Part shown: positions 28,501 through 36,756 of the stretch, in pieces
How the letters are laid out: each line of letters begins with the position of its first letter
Position numbering within the stretch: the first letter of the stretch is position 1
Assembly: GCA_018433085.1 (NCBI GenBank)
Contig: JAHDRW010000019.1
Span: forward strand, 1 to 64,000
Source of the DNA: Deltaproteobacteria bacterium
GTDB taxonomy: Bacteria; Desulfobacterota; Desulfomonilia; UBA1062
Direction: 5' to 3'
DNA: 64,000 nucleotides
Translations under genes and position numbers: made by a program
The notes under the pieces: generated by a model
What the model was told of the DNA's origin: nothing
Database searches by the model: none
What the model saw: only the letters and a program-made list of their open reading frames with translations

Positions 28501-30492
28501 TCAGGTACGACTGCTTTCATCCCTCATCAGGGGCAGCAGCACGGTGAAGGTGGAGCCGACACCCGGCTTGCTCCAGGCGGTGATGGCCCCGTTGTGATCC
28601 CGGATGATCCCGTGTACCACGGACAGCCCCATGCCCGTGCCTTCGCCCTGTTCCTTGGTGGTGAAGAAGGGGTCGAAGATCCGCTCCAAGATCATCTCGT
28701 CCATGCCTTCCCCGGTGTCGCTGACCGTGATCTCCACATGGGGGCCGGGGCTGAGATCCGGGGATATCTGCGAGGCGGACTGCTTGTCTAGCTCCACGCA
28801 CCGCAGACTCACCTCGAGGAGCCCGCCGTTCTTTCTCATGGCGTGCCGCGCATTGCTGCCCAGGTTCATGAGCACCTGCTTGATCCGGATGGAATCTCCC
28901 AGAACAAGGGCGTTTCCTGCTACGAGCCGGGGATGGATGTCGATGGTGGGGGGCAGGGCCGCCCTGAGAAAAGACAGGGTCTCCCTGACAAGGGGCGTGA
29001 TGTGCAGGGGCTTTTTCTCCTGGGGGGCCTGGCGGCTGAAGGTCAGGATATGGTTCACCAGATCCACCCCGAGCCGGGAGGCCTTGAGGATTTCCTCCAG
29101 GATCGGGGTTTCCGGACTGTCGATCCCCGCGTCTTCCATGAGCGTCTCGGTGTTGATCAGGATGGGGGTGAAGATGTTCTTGAGGTCGTGGGCGATGCCG
29201 CCCGCCAGCGTTCCGATGGCCTCCAGCTTCTGGGTCTGGGCGAGCTGCTGATGGAGCTTCGTCTCCCGGGTGATGTCCCGGAAAAGGGCTACATAGTTGG
29301 AAACCCGCAGGTATTCGTCGAAAACAGGGGTGATGGTAAGGCTGATCTCGACCTGGTCCCCCGACTTTTTCCTCCTGGTGCTCCGGCCGCTCCAGGGCTT
29401 GCCCTCTTTCTGGACCTGGGTGAGTATTTCCTTGTACACGTTGAATGCAAAGTGGTCTTTACAGGATGTAACGTTTCTGCCCACCATATCGCGCCGTTTG
29501 TGGCCGCTGATGTCTTCGAATGCAGGATTTGCGTATTCGACCACCCAGTCGGCGTCGAATAGCACGATCCCTTCCCCTGCCTGATCGATTGCCGTGACCA
29601 GGCGGGAGAGGTCCTGCTTCATCTTCATGCGCTCGCTGACATTGATCCCGATGCCGGCGCAGGAGCCGTCCGAGAGACGGACATTGGCCCACGAGGTGGT
29701 GATGGTCCCGCCGGAGCGGGTGACCATCCTGATGTCCCGCCAGCCGGGTCGTGCCTCCAGCATGTACTCCCACACGGCCTGCCGGTAGGACGGGTCGGGA
29801 TAACAGGCGGCCATGAGGTCCATGTGCCGGATCTCTTCCCAGGACCATCCCAGCACCCTCTCCAGTTCGCGGTTGACGAGCCTGATCCTTCCCGCCGGGT
29901 CATAAAAGCAAAGCATCACAGGGACATGATCGAACACGGCCTGGATCGTCTCTCTCTGCTCCGTGAGCTCACGACTTGAGTTCGTGTGGCCCTGTTCACC
30001 GGATCTCCTCACCTGCCCGGGATCCCCGGGGGACGGCTTACCCCGGGTGATGTCCTCCAGAAAAACCGTGAGGCACTCCCCGGAGGGCAGACAGCGCAGA
30101 AACAGCCGACGGCCGTCAGGCCCCACGCCGGACAGCTCGAGACCGACCGCCCGGTTTTCTCGGGCGGCGCGGGCAAACTCATCATACGGCCATACGGCAG
30201 AGCCTCCCGGCAGCAGATCCCGAACCGGCATACCGCTCACGCCGCGGACTGCGGTGTTCAGCATGGCTGACGCGGAAGGGTTGATGTAGGTTACGCAGAG
30301 GTCCTTGTCGAGGTGGATCACGCCCAGGTCGAGTTTTTCGAAGATGCCCACCGCATCGATCACCGGATGTCCGATATCCGGACCCTGCGGAAGTGCACGT
30401 GAAGCGTTCCGTGCAGGCGTGCCATCGGGTTTCTGGTACATTCCCTGTGAGCCTCCAAAAATATCATCGCGCCACGTAAGCCGGGAATCCAT
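28501..30492 (-). CDS. PAS-domain sensor histidine kinase 1
   Basis: A 663-residue cytosolic kinase without membrane segments or a receiver domain. Three PAS domains lie at about 45-150, 185-290 and 300-410. The dimerisation domain has the H-box QKLEAIGTLAGGIAHDLKNI with phospho-acceptor His, and the ATP-binding domain has the N box (LGSNARHAM), G1 (VSDTGEGMDE) and G2 (GTGMGLSVVHG) boxes. The downstream half is strongly similar to the kinases at 30579-32150 and 33272-36040. No response regulator is nearby, so the partner is elsewhere. Met18 is an alternative start. Signals sensed are unknown. Confidence 0.9.
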   Translation of the reverse strand: MDSRLTWRDDIFGGSQGMYQKPDGTPARNASRALPQGPDIGHPVIDAVGIFEKLDLGVIHLDKDLCVTYINPSASAMLNTAVRGVSGMPVRDLLPGGSAVWPYDEFARAARENRAVGLELSGVGPDGRRLFLRCLPSGECLTVFLEDITRGKPSPGDPGQVRRSGEQGHTNSSRELTEQRETIQAVFDHVPVMLCFYDPAGRIRLVNRELERVLGWSWEEIRHMDLMAACYPDPSYRQAVWEYMLEARPGWRDIRMVTRSGGTITTSWANVRLSDGSCAGIGINVSERMKMKQDLSRLVTAIDQAGEGIVLFDADWVVEYANPAFEDISGHKRRDMVGRNVTSCKDHFAFNVYKEILTQVQKEGKPWSGRSTRRKKSGDQVEISLTITPVFDEYLRVSNYVALFRDITRETKLHQQLAQTQKLEAIGTLAGGIAHDLKNIFTPILINTETLMEDAGIDSPETPILEEILKASRLGVDLVNHILTFSRQAPQEKKPLHITPLVRETLSFLRAALPPTIDIHPRLVAGNALVLGDSIRIKQVLMNLGSNARHAMRKNGGLLEVSLRCVELDKQSASQISPDLSPGPHVEITVSDTGEGMDEMILERIFDPFFTTKEQGEGTGMGLSVVHGIIRDHNGAITAWSKPGVGSTFTVLLPLMRDESSRT

Positions 30493-30578
30493 AACAAACG
30501 CCCTGCCCGGGAGTCTCTGTCGACTCGTCAGGGCATGCCGACATCAGAATATGTGGTTATGGGATACCTCTGCGCAAG

Positions 30579-32150
30579 TCAAGAAAAATTATTGTCAAAA
30601 AGGGGAAGGAGTATGGTGAAGACCGATCCTTTGCCCGGCGCGCTGTCTACCGTGATGATTCCCTTGTGATCCTGGACGATCCCGTGGACCACGGACAGGC
30701 CCATGCCCGTGCCCTCGCTCTTGTCCTTGGTGGTGAAGAAGGGATCGAAGATCCGCTCGAGGGTCTCTTCGTCCATGCCCACCCCTGTATCGCGGACCGT
30801 GATCTCGGCATAGGGACCGGCGGCGAGATCGGGCGCAATCCTCGTCACCGATGTTTCATCCAGGGACACCCTGGTAAGCGTCATTTCCAGGGTTCCCCCA
30901 CCGCCTTTCATGGCGTAAGCCGCGTTGGTGCCCAGATTGACGATCACCTGTTTGATCTGCGAAGGGTCCGCCAGGACCACGGCGCCCTCGTCGACGATGC
31001 GGCAGATCATCTCGATGGTGGAGGGAAGGGCCGCCCTCAGGAAGCTCAGTGCATCCCTGATCACGGCGGCGATGGCCACCGGTTTTTTCATCTGCAGGTC
31101 GCGCCTGCTGAAGGTGATGATCTGGTTCACCAGTTCGTTGCCGTGTTTCACCGCCTCGTAGATATCCTCCAGAAGGGGGACGGCGGCGCTTTCGGATCCG
31201 GTGTCCTGAATAAGGAGCTCGGTGTTGATCAGGATGGGGGTGAAGATGTTCTTGAGGTCGTGGGCGATGCCGCCCGCCAGCGTTCCGATGGCCTCCAGCT
31301 TCTGGGTCTGGGAGAGCTGTTGATGGAGCTTCGTCTCCCGGGTGATGTCCTTGAGCACCACGACATAGTCGGTAACAGCGCCCCTTTCGTCAAACACCGG
31401 GGAGATGCTGGCGCCGACATCGACCTTTTCGCCCGTTTTCCGGCGCGCCGTTCTCCGGCCCGACCACGCCCTTCCCTTCGTGCGCACCCAATCAAAGATG
31501 TGCCGGTAACTCTCAAAGACGTCATCTCCAAAGACACGCGCCGTCCGCCCGGCCAGCTCCTCGGGCCGGTACCCGCTCAGCTCCTGGGACGAGGGACTCA
31601 CGTACTCGATCACCCCTGCAGAGTCGAAGAGCAGGATCATTACCGGGATGTTGTCGATGATTTTGTGCAGGATGTCCGGATATGCACCGGACTCCTGCAC
31701 GGTCCGACCCGGCGTTTCGTCCTGCTCCCTCATGGTGCCCGGCGAACGGGCCACGGGCTCCTCAATGGCCTGGCGGGTAATCCGCTGCGCGGCCGACTCC
31801 AGAACCAGTGCGCTCACCGCTGTAACGCGGCCCTGGTCGTCCTTCAATGGAACGCACCTGCCGTCCAGCCGAACGGCGATCTCCGGGTTCGATGCTGCGG
31901 TTCCCGAGAACCAGACCCCCTGCGCCGGCCTGCCGGTGTCGAGGGATGCACGGACGATCGGTTCCGCACGGGCCGCGACATGGGGGGCAACCTCGTGCAG
32001 TGTCCTGCCCGTATGATCCGTCGCAGGTGTCCCGTGAATTGCAGCGAGATAATCGTTGATCCGGATAACGCGCATGTCGGAATCGAACAGGCACAAGCCT
32101 ATGGATGCATTATTGTAGAGGATGTTCAGCTCTTCTGATGTGTATCTCAT
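30579..32150 (-). CDS. PAS-domain sensor histidine kinase 2
   Basis: A 523-residue cytosolic kinase with two PAS domains (about 5-115 and 155-270), the same H-box (QKLEAIGTLAGGIAHDLKNI) and an ATP-binding domain with RDTGVGMDE and GTGMGLSVVHG. It lies 86 bases upstream of kinase 1 on the same strand. DNA identity to kinase 1 is near complete over 133 bases across the HisKA region (31218-31350 versus 29146-29278), far above the similarity of surrounding sequence, which points to recent gene conversion. No receiver domain is present. Confidence 0.9.
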   Translation of the reverse strand: MRYTSEELNILYNNASIGLCLFDSDMRVIRINDYLAAIHGTPATDHTGRTLHEVAPHVAARAEPIVRASLDTGRPAQGVWFSGTAASNPEIAVRLDGRCVPLKDDQGRVTAVSALVLESAAQRITRQAIEEPVARSPGTMREQDETPGRTVQESGAYPDILHKIIDNIPVMILLFDSAGVIEYVSPSSQELSGYRPEELAGRTARVFGDDVFESYRHIFDWVRTKGRAWSGRRTARRKTGEKVDVGASISPVFDERGAVTDYVVVLKDITRETKLHQQLSQTQKLEAIGTLAGGIAHDLKNIFTPILINTELLIQDTGSESAAVPLLEDIYEAVKHGNELVNQIITFSRRDLQMKKPVAIAAVIRDALSFLRAALPSTIEMICRIVDEGAVVLADPSQIKQVIVNLGTNAAYAMKGGGGTLEMTLTRVSLDETSVTRIAPDLAAGPYAEITVRDTGVGMDEETLERIFDPFFTTKDKSEGTGMGLSVVHGIVQDHKGIITVDSAPGKGSVFTILLPLFDNNFS

Positions 32151-32582
32151 GGTCTTTTCGGATCTGCGGGGACGCTATGCCCCGTGGTTTTCGGATAATC
32201 CCTTTTCAGACAACCACTCAGGAGAAACATTCCCATGTCCGTTCCCCTCCACTGCATCGATGGCACGGAGAATCGAGGTCATATTTCCGACCCAGGATGT
32301 CCTTGCTTTTCTTCTTGGCGACGCTCGTCCTTCCATCTCCTGCAGTTCCACCGGCAAGTCCCGTGTGAAAAATAGCCCTTACGGGAAAGAACCTACGGCA
32401 ACTGCAAATGCACACACACCATCGGAAAAAAGAGGGTGAAACATTAATCCATGGGATATGTTCCTGCTGATTATGTGAAAGATACGGAGGACGGCGGCGG
32501 TTGTCAACGGGAAATGATCGGACGGGAAGGCAACGAGGAAATTCTCAGTGCCCGGGGGCACCGCCACCCCAGGATGAAGAGG
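32151..32582. other. 432-base intergenic region
   Basis: Upstream region of kinase 2 and downstream region of the small gene ending at 32583. A short leftward open frame (32175-32357) has no ribosome site and no recognisable protein sequence. No repeat or RNA is recognised. Confidence 0.45.
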
Positions 32583-32900
32583 TTAATGGATGCTCCGGTA
32601 AAAGGGCCCATTGTCGTCGTCCGGCCCGCCATCGAAAAAGTCGAGCTCTTCGAGCACCCTGCGGATGAGCGACAGGACAAAGGCCTTGTCCTGATACTTG
32701 CGGTTCATTTCCTTCACCCATTCCACGAGTGCCCTGGGCACCTGGATGGTCAGCAAAAAGTGTTCCCTTTCATCGGAAACCTGCATTTTCTCCACGAGCA
32801 TCATTCCCCGGGGGTGATACTCGTGCGCCAGGTCCCTGAGGAGGGCGATATCCTCGGTGTGAAAATCAAGGTCGATATCGGAGGTGATCAATCTTCCCAT
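32583..32900 (-). CDS. Small conserved-looking hypothetical protein
   Basis: A 105-residue acidic cytosolic protein, MGRLITSDIDLDFHTEDIALLRDLA and on, with an alternating helix/strand pattern, no membrane segment and no cysteine. AGGAGAAAG precedes the ATG and the codon pattern resembles neighbouring genes, so it is probably real. No family is recognised. It lies between kinases 2 and 3, but opposite in direction to kinase 3, and its relation to them is unknown. Confidence 0.6.
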   Translation of the reverse strand: MGRLITSDIDLDFHTEDIALLRDLAHEYHPRGMMLVEKMQVSDEREHFLLTIQVPRALVEWVKEMNRKYQDKAFVLSLIRRVLEELDFFDGGPDDDNGPFYRSIH

Positions 32901-33271
32901 TTCTTTCTCCTGTTTTCGTCGAGCAGACAGAAAGTGCTCTTAAAACCGGTGGAAGGCCCTTAACGTCGATGAGAAACGCTGCCGCCTGTAAACGCCTTTT
33001 TGTCGGCATGCCCGATCGATGAGCACGGTGCCGGTGAACTCGCGTCTATAGTAATATATTGGACCCTGCCGGAATAAATCAAGGCTGATTGCCAGTGCGT
33101 ACACAGAACAGGGGCTTCATGACTGGACGAGGTGTGACCGGACGGACCGCGCTCGTTTTGGAAACCCTCGCCCGGGGCCTATTATCATAAAGATAGAGGC
33201 ATCACCGGGGTCGTGGAAAAGAGACTCCTGCGGCCCTGGAAAAAGCATCTGGGATCATCGCCGGAGAACCT
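32901..33271. other. Intergenic region between divergent genes
   Basis: About 370 bases containing the promoters for the small hypothetical gene (left) and kinase 3 (right). An AT-richer patch, TCTATAGTAATATATTGGACC near 33045, is the likeliest promoter site. No gene or repeat is recognised. Confidence 0.45.
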
Positions 33272-36040
33272 ATGAAAAAGCTGGACAGGAAGACCGTCCC
33301 GGAGACAGGAGGCAATCGTCGCCCTCGTGCAGGCAGAGGGGAAAAGCGGAAGCCGACCCCTGACCCGCGGGAGATCCTGGAGCGTGCGGATATCGGTATC
33401 GTGTACCTGGACAGGGATTTTCACATAGCGTTCGTGAATCCCCGGGCCGCGGACATGCTCAGGCAACGGGGTGAGAACCTCCAGGGCCACAGCCTGCTGG
33501 AGGTGATCCCGGAGCAGGCCTGTCCGGCGCTCTCGCGGGACTTGGAACAGTGCCTCGGGCAGAGCGCTCCCGCAGGCTTCGAGATATTCTCTTCGCGTCC
33601 GGCCCCCCGATGGCTCCATTGCAGCTGCACATCGTCCGAACAGGGGCTCACCCTGGTCATCCAGGACGTCACCGCGCGAAGGATGGCAGAGGCGGACCTG
33701 CAGGAGAGCCAGAGCCGCTACCACAGCCTGTTCGAGAACAACCACGCCGTCATACTCCTCATCAGGCCCGGAACCGGACGGATCGTGGACGCGAACCCGG
33801 CTGCCGCAGAATTCTATGGATATACCAGAAAACAGCTCACCTCCATGAGCATCACGGAAATCAACACCCTCACCGAGGAGGATGTGTTCAGGGAGATGAG
33901 GCGGGCCAGGTCCCGTCGGCAGAGAACGTTCCTCTTCAGGCACCGGCTGGCGAGCGGAGAGGTCAGGGATGTCGAGGTTTACAGCGGGCCCATCGAGGTA
34001 TCCGGCAAAACGCTCCTGTATTCCATCGTCCACGACATCACTGCGCGCAAGAAGGCAGAGGACGAACTGCGGAAGTCGGAGGAGCGGTATCGGACCCTGT
34101 ATGAGAGCATGACACAGGGGGTGGTGGAATATGATGAACAGGGCAGGCTCGTATCTTCCAATCCAGCGGCGCGGCGGATCATGGGCCTTGATTTCGAGAG
34201 CCTCAAGGGGATGACCATAGAGGAGATCCTGAGCAGGTTCTCCCGGAAGGCATACCGGGAAGACGGCACCCCGATCAGGGGAGAAGAGCTTCCTTCCATG
34301 AGGCTCGCAAGGACCGGCAAGGCCGTGCGCCGCTCCGTCATCCGGATCGAGGGGCAGCCGGGTGCAGAAAGCCGGTGGATTGCCATCCAGAGCATGCCCC
34401 GCATCAGGCCCGGGCAGGAGAAGCCGAAAGGATTCTTCACCATCTTCAGCGACATCACCCCGGTCAAGCGGATTCAGGAGGCCCTGAAAAAGGCCAATGA
34501 GCGGCTCGAGCTCACGGTGAGGAAACGGACCGAGGCGCTGGCGCAGACCGTGGACAAGCTGGAAAAGCAGCGGGAGGTTCTTCAGACCGTCATCGACAAC
34601 ATTCCCGTGATGCTGACCTTCTATGATTCCTCCGGGCGGATGATCCTGGTCAACAGGGAGATCGAGAAGATCCTGGGCTGGTCACGGGAAGAGATACAGG
34701 GCAGGGATCTCATGGCCATGGCGTATCCGGATTCCCGCTACCGCCGGGAGGTGTGGGAATACATGCTGGAGGCAGGCCCGGGCTGGCGGGATTTCGTGAT
34801 GAAAACTCGCTCGGGAGGTACTGTACACGCCTCGTGGTTCAACATCCGGCTGTCCGACGGTTCAGTGATCGGCATCGGGATCGATCTCAGCGAGCGCAGG
34901 AAAATGGAGCGGAGCTTGAGGATGCTTGCAGAGGCAATCGAGCATGCGGGCGAGGGCATAGCCGTTCTCGACACCGAGGGGAAGGTGGAATATGTCAACC
35001 CGGCCTATGAGGGTATAAGCGGGTATCGCCGTGACGAGCTCACGGGCCTGAAGCTCACCGATCTCGACGAGTATCTCGATAGGAAAGATATCGACGGGAT
35101 CATCGAGTATGTCACTGGGCAAGGCAGAAAATGGAGCGGCCGGCAGAGGAGAATCAGGAAGACCACCGGAGAGGCCGTCGACATCAGCCTGACCGTCACC
35201 CCGGTTTGTGATCAGGAAGGAAGGATCACGAATTATATCGAGGTGGTTCGGGACATCACCGGCGAGGTGAGGATGCAGGACCAGCTCTCGCAGAACCAGA
35301 AGCTGGAGGCTATCGGTACCCTGGCAGGCGGCATCGCCCACGACCTCAAAAACATTCTTGTCCCCATCGCGATCAACACCGAGCAGGCGCTGATGGATGT
35401 CGAAGAGGACCATCCCGTCCGCGGGCTTCTTGAAGAGATCATCCGCGCCGCCAGGATGGGCACCGACCTGGTGAAACAGATCGTGACCTTCAGCCGTCAG
35501 GAAACCCAGGAGAAGAGGCCGGCGGCCATCGAACCGGTGATCGGCGAGGCAATGGCCTTTCTGCGCTCGGCGCTTCCCTCTACCATTTACATCGATCAGC
35601 AACTGGCGGCCGGGGATGCGGTCGTGCTGGCCGATCCCACCCGGATCAAGCAGGTGATGATCAACCTGGGCACCAATGCGGGCCATGCAATGAGAGAAAA
35701 GGGCGGGATACTGGAGGTGAGGCTGACAGAGGAGCATGTGAGCGAAGAGGAGGCATCCGGAATGTCTCCCGATCTCCACGCGGGATCGTATGTGCGCATC
35801 ATGGTGAGGGATACGGGAGAAGGCATGGACGAGCAGACCGTTCAGCGGATTTTCGAGCCGTTTTTCACCACCAAGAAGCCCGGAGAGGGCACCGGCATGG
35901 GTCTGGCGATAGTACACGGTATCGTCAAGGACCACCAGGGTGCTGTCATGGTCCAGAGCAGGCCGGGAAAGGGCTCGACATTCTCCGTGTTGCTCCCGGC
36001 CGTAAAAACGGGAGGCGAGCGGGAAGCCCCGGACTTATGA
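33272..36040 (+). CDS. Multi-PAS sensor histidine kinase 3
   Basis: A 922-residue cytosolic kinase. Five PAS domains are recognisable at about 30-140, 145-260, 265-400, 435-545 and 550-670, the fourth preceded by a coiled coil (EALKKANERLELTVRKRTEAL). The HisKA H-box is QKLEAIGTLAGGIAHDLKNI, and the ATP-binding domain carries LGTNAGHAM, VRDTGEGMDE and GTGMGLAIVHG. It is the longest of the three related kinases and lacks a receiver domain. The unusual AHDLKN (most relatives have AHDFNN) is shared by all three. The fourth PAS domain closely resembles the middle PAS of kinase 1. Confidence 0.9.
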   Translation: MKKLDRKTVPETGGNRRPRAGRGEKRKPTPDPREILERADIGIVYLDRDFHIAFVNPRAADMLRQRGENLQGHSLLEVIPEQACPALSRDLEQCLGQSAPAGFEIFSSRPAPRWLHCSCTSSEQGLTLVIQDVTARRMAEADLQESQSRYHSLFENNHAVILLIRPGTGRIVDANPAAAEFYGYTRKQLTSMSITEINTLTEEDVFREMRRARSRRQRTFLFRHRLASGEVRDVEVYSGPIEVSGKTLLYSIVHDITARKKAEDELRKSEERYRTLYESMTQGVVEYDEQGRLVSSNPAARRIMGLDFESLKGMTIEEILSRFSRKAYREDGTPIRGEELPSMRLARTGKAVRRSVIRIEGQPGAESRWIAIQSMPRIRPGQEKPKGFFTIFSDITPVKRIQEALKKANERLELTVRKRTEALAQTVDKLEKQREVLQTVIDNIPVMLTFYDSSGRMILVNREIEKILGWSREEIQGRDLMAMAYPDSRYRREVWEYMLEAGPGWRDFVMKTRSGGTVHASWFNIRLSDGSVIGIGIDLSERRKMERSLRMLAEAIEHAGEGIAVLDTEGKVEYVNPAYEGISGYRRDELTGLKLTDLDEYLDRKDIDGIIEYVTGQGRKWSGRQRRIRKTTGEAVDISLTVTPVCDQEGRITNYIEVVRDITGEVRMQDQLSQNQKLEAIGTLAGGIAHDLKNILVPIAINTEQALMDVEEDHPVRGLLEEIIRAARMGTDLVKQIVTFSRQETQEKRPAAIEPVIGEAMAFLRSALPSTIYIDQQLAAGDAVVLADPTRIKQVMINLGTNAGHAMREKGGILEVRLTEEHVSEEEASGMSPDLHAGSYVRIMVRDTGEGMDEQTVQRIFEPFFTTKKPGEGTGMGLAIVHGIVKDHQGAVMVQSRPGKGSTFSVLLPAVKTGGEREAPDL

Positions 36041-36153
36041 GCGCGTCCCGCGGACTTTATCGTCCAGGCGATGCCCGCAGCCTGTGTTCTTCAGGGGGCT
36101 GCATTTGATCACGGACATATGGACGATATCTTTTTCTTATGGGGGAATAAAGC

Positions 36154-36756
36154 ATGGCGCGCGACCGCGGACCGAAACACAAAAAATCCAGAAGGGAAGG
36201 TGTGGACCTGTACGGGACAGGAGGAGAGAGCCTCCAGAGGCGCCTGCAGCAGCCGCCGGGCATGCACGGCAAAAAGACCAGGAGGCGGGAGAGCGAATAC
36301 AGCAGGCACCTGCGGGAAAAGCAGAAAGTCAAGCGCATGTACGGCCTGCAGGAAAAACAGTTTCTAAGGTTTTTCGACAAGGCCAGGCGCGCATCCGGCG
36401 ATACCGGTGTCGTCTTCCTGAAGCTCCTGGAGAAGAGGCTCGACAATGTGGTCTATCGTCTGGGCTTTGCCCGTACGCGGCTTCAGTCCAGGCAGTTCGT
36501 ATCGCACGGGCACGTGCTGGTGGACGGGGACCGCCTGAACATCCCCTCGGCCCTGGTGGAGCCGGGGCATGTGATAGCCCTGGATCAGGACATCCTGAAG
36601 ATGCCCGATGTCCAGGAACTGGCGCAGAACCCCCCGGCGGTGCCCGCATGGCTCAGGCGAAGCGACAACGGCGGCGAGATGGTCAGCGAGCCGGACCGAA
36701 GCGAGATCGATCAGGACATCAACGAGCAGCTGATCGTTGAGTTCTACTCGCGGTAG
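36154..36756 (+). CDS. rpsD: Ribosomal protein S4, cysteine-free stand-alone copy
   Basis: A 200-residue S4. The N-terminus MARDRGPKHKKSRREGVDLYGTG is homologous to the zinc-binding S4 N-terminus, but the cysteines are gone, so this is a zinc-independent form. The LREKQKVKRMYGLQEKQFLRFF block and the S4 RNA-binding domain (RLDNVVYRLGFARTRLQSRQFVSHGHVLVDG) are intact. It lies alone and not among rpsM-rpsK-rpoA-rplQ, so it is probably a paralog, or the organism's only rpsD relocated. The 3' end overlaps the convergent ptsP gene by 13 bases. Confidence 0.93.
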   Translation: MARDRGPKHKKSRREGVDLYGTGGESLQRRLQQPPGMHGKKTRRRESEYSRHLREKQKVKRMYGLQEKQFLRFFDKARRASGDTGVVFLKLLEKRLDNVVYRLGFARTRLQSRQFVSHGHVLVDGDRLNIPSALVEPGHVIALDQDILKMPDVQELAQNPPAVPAWLRRSDNGGEMVSEPDRSEIDQDINEQLIVEFYSR

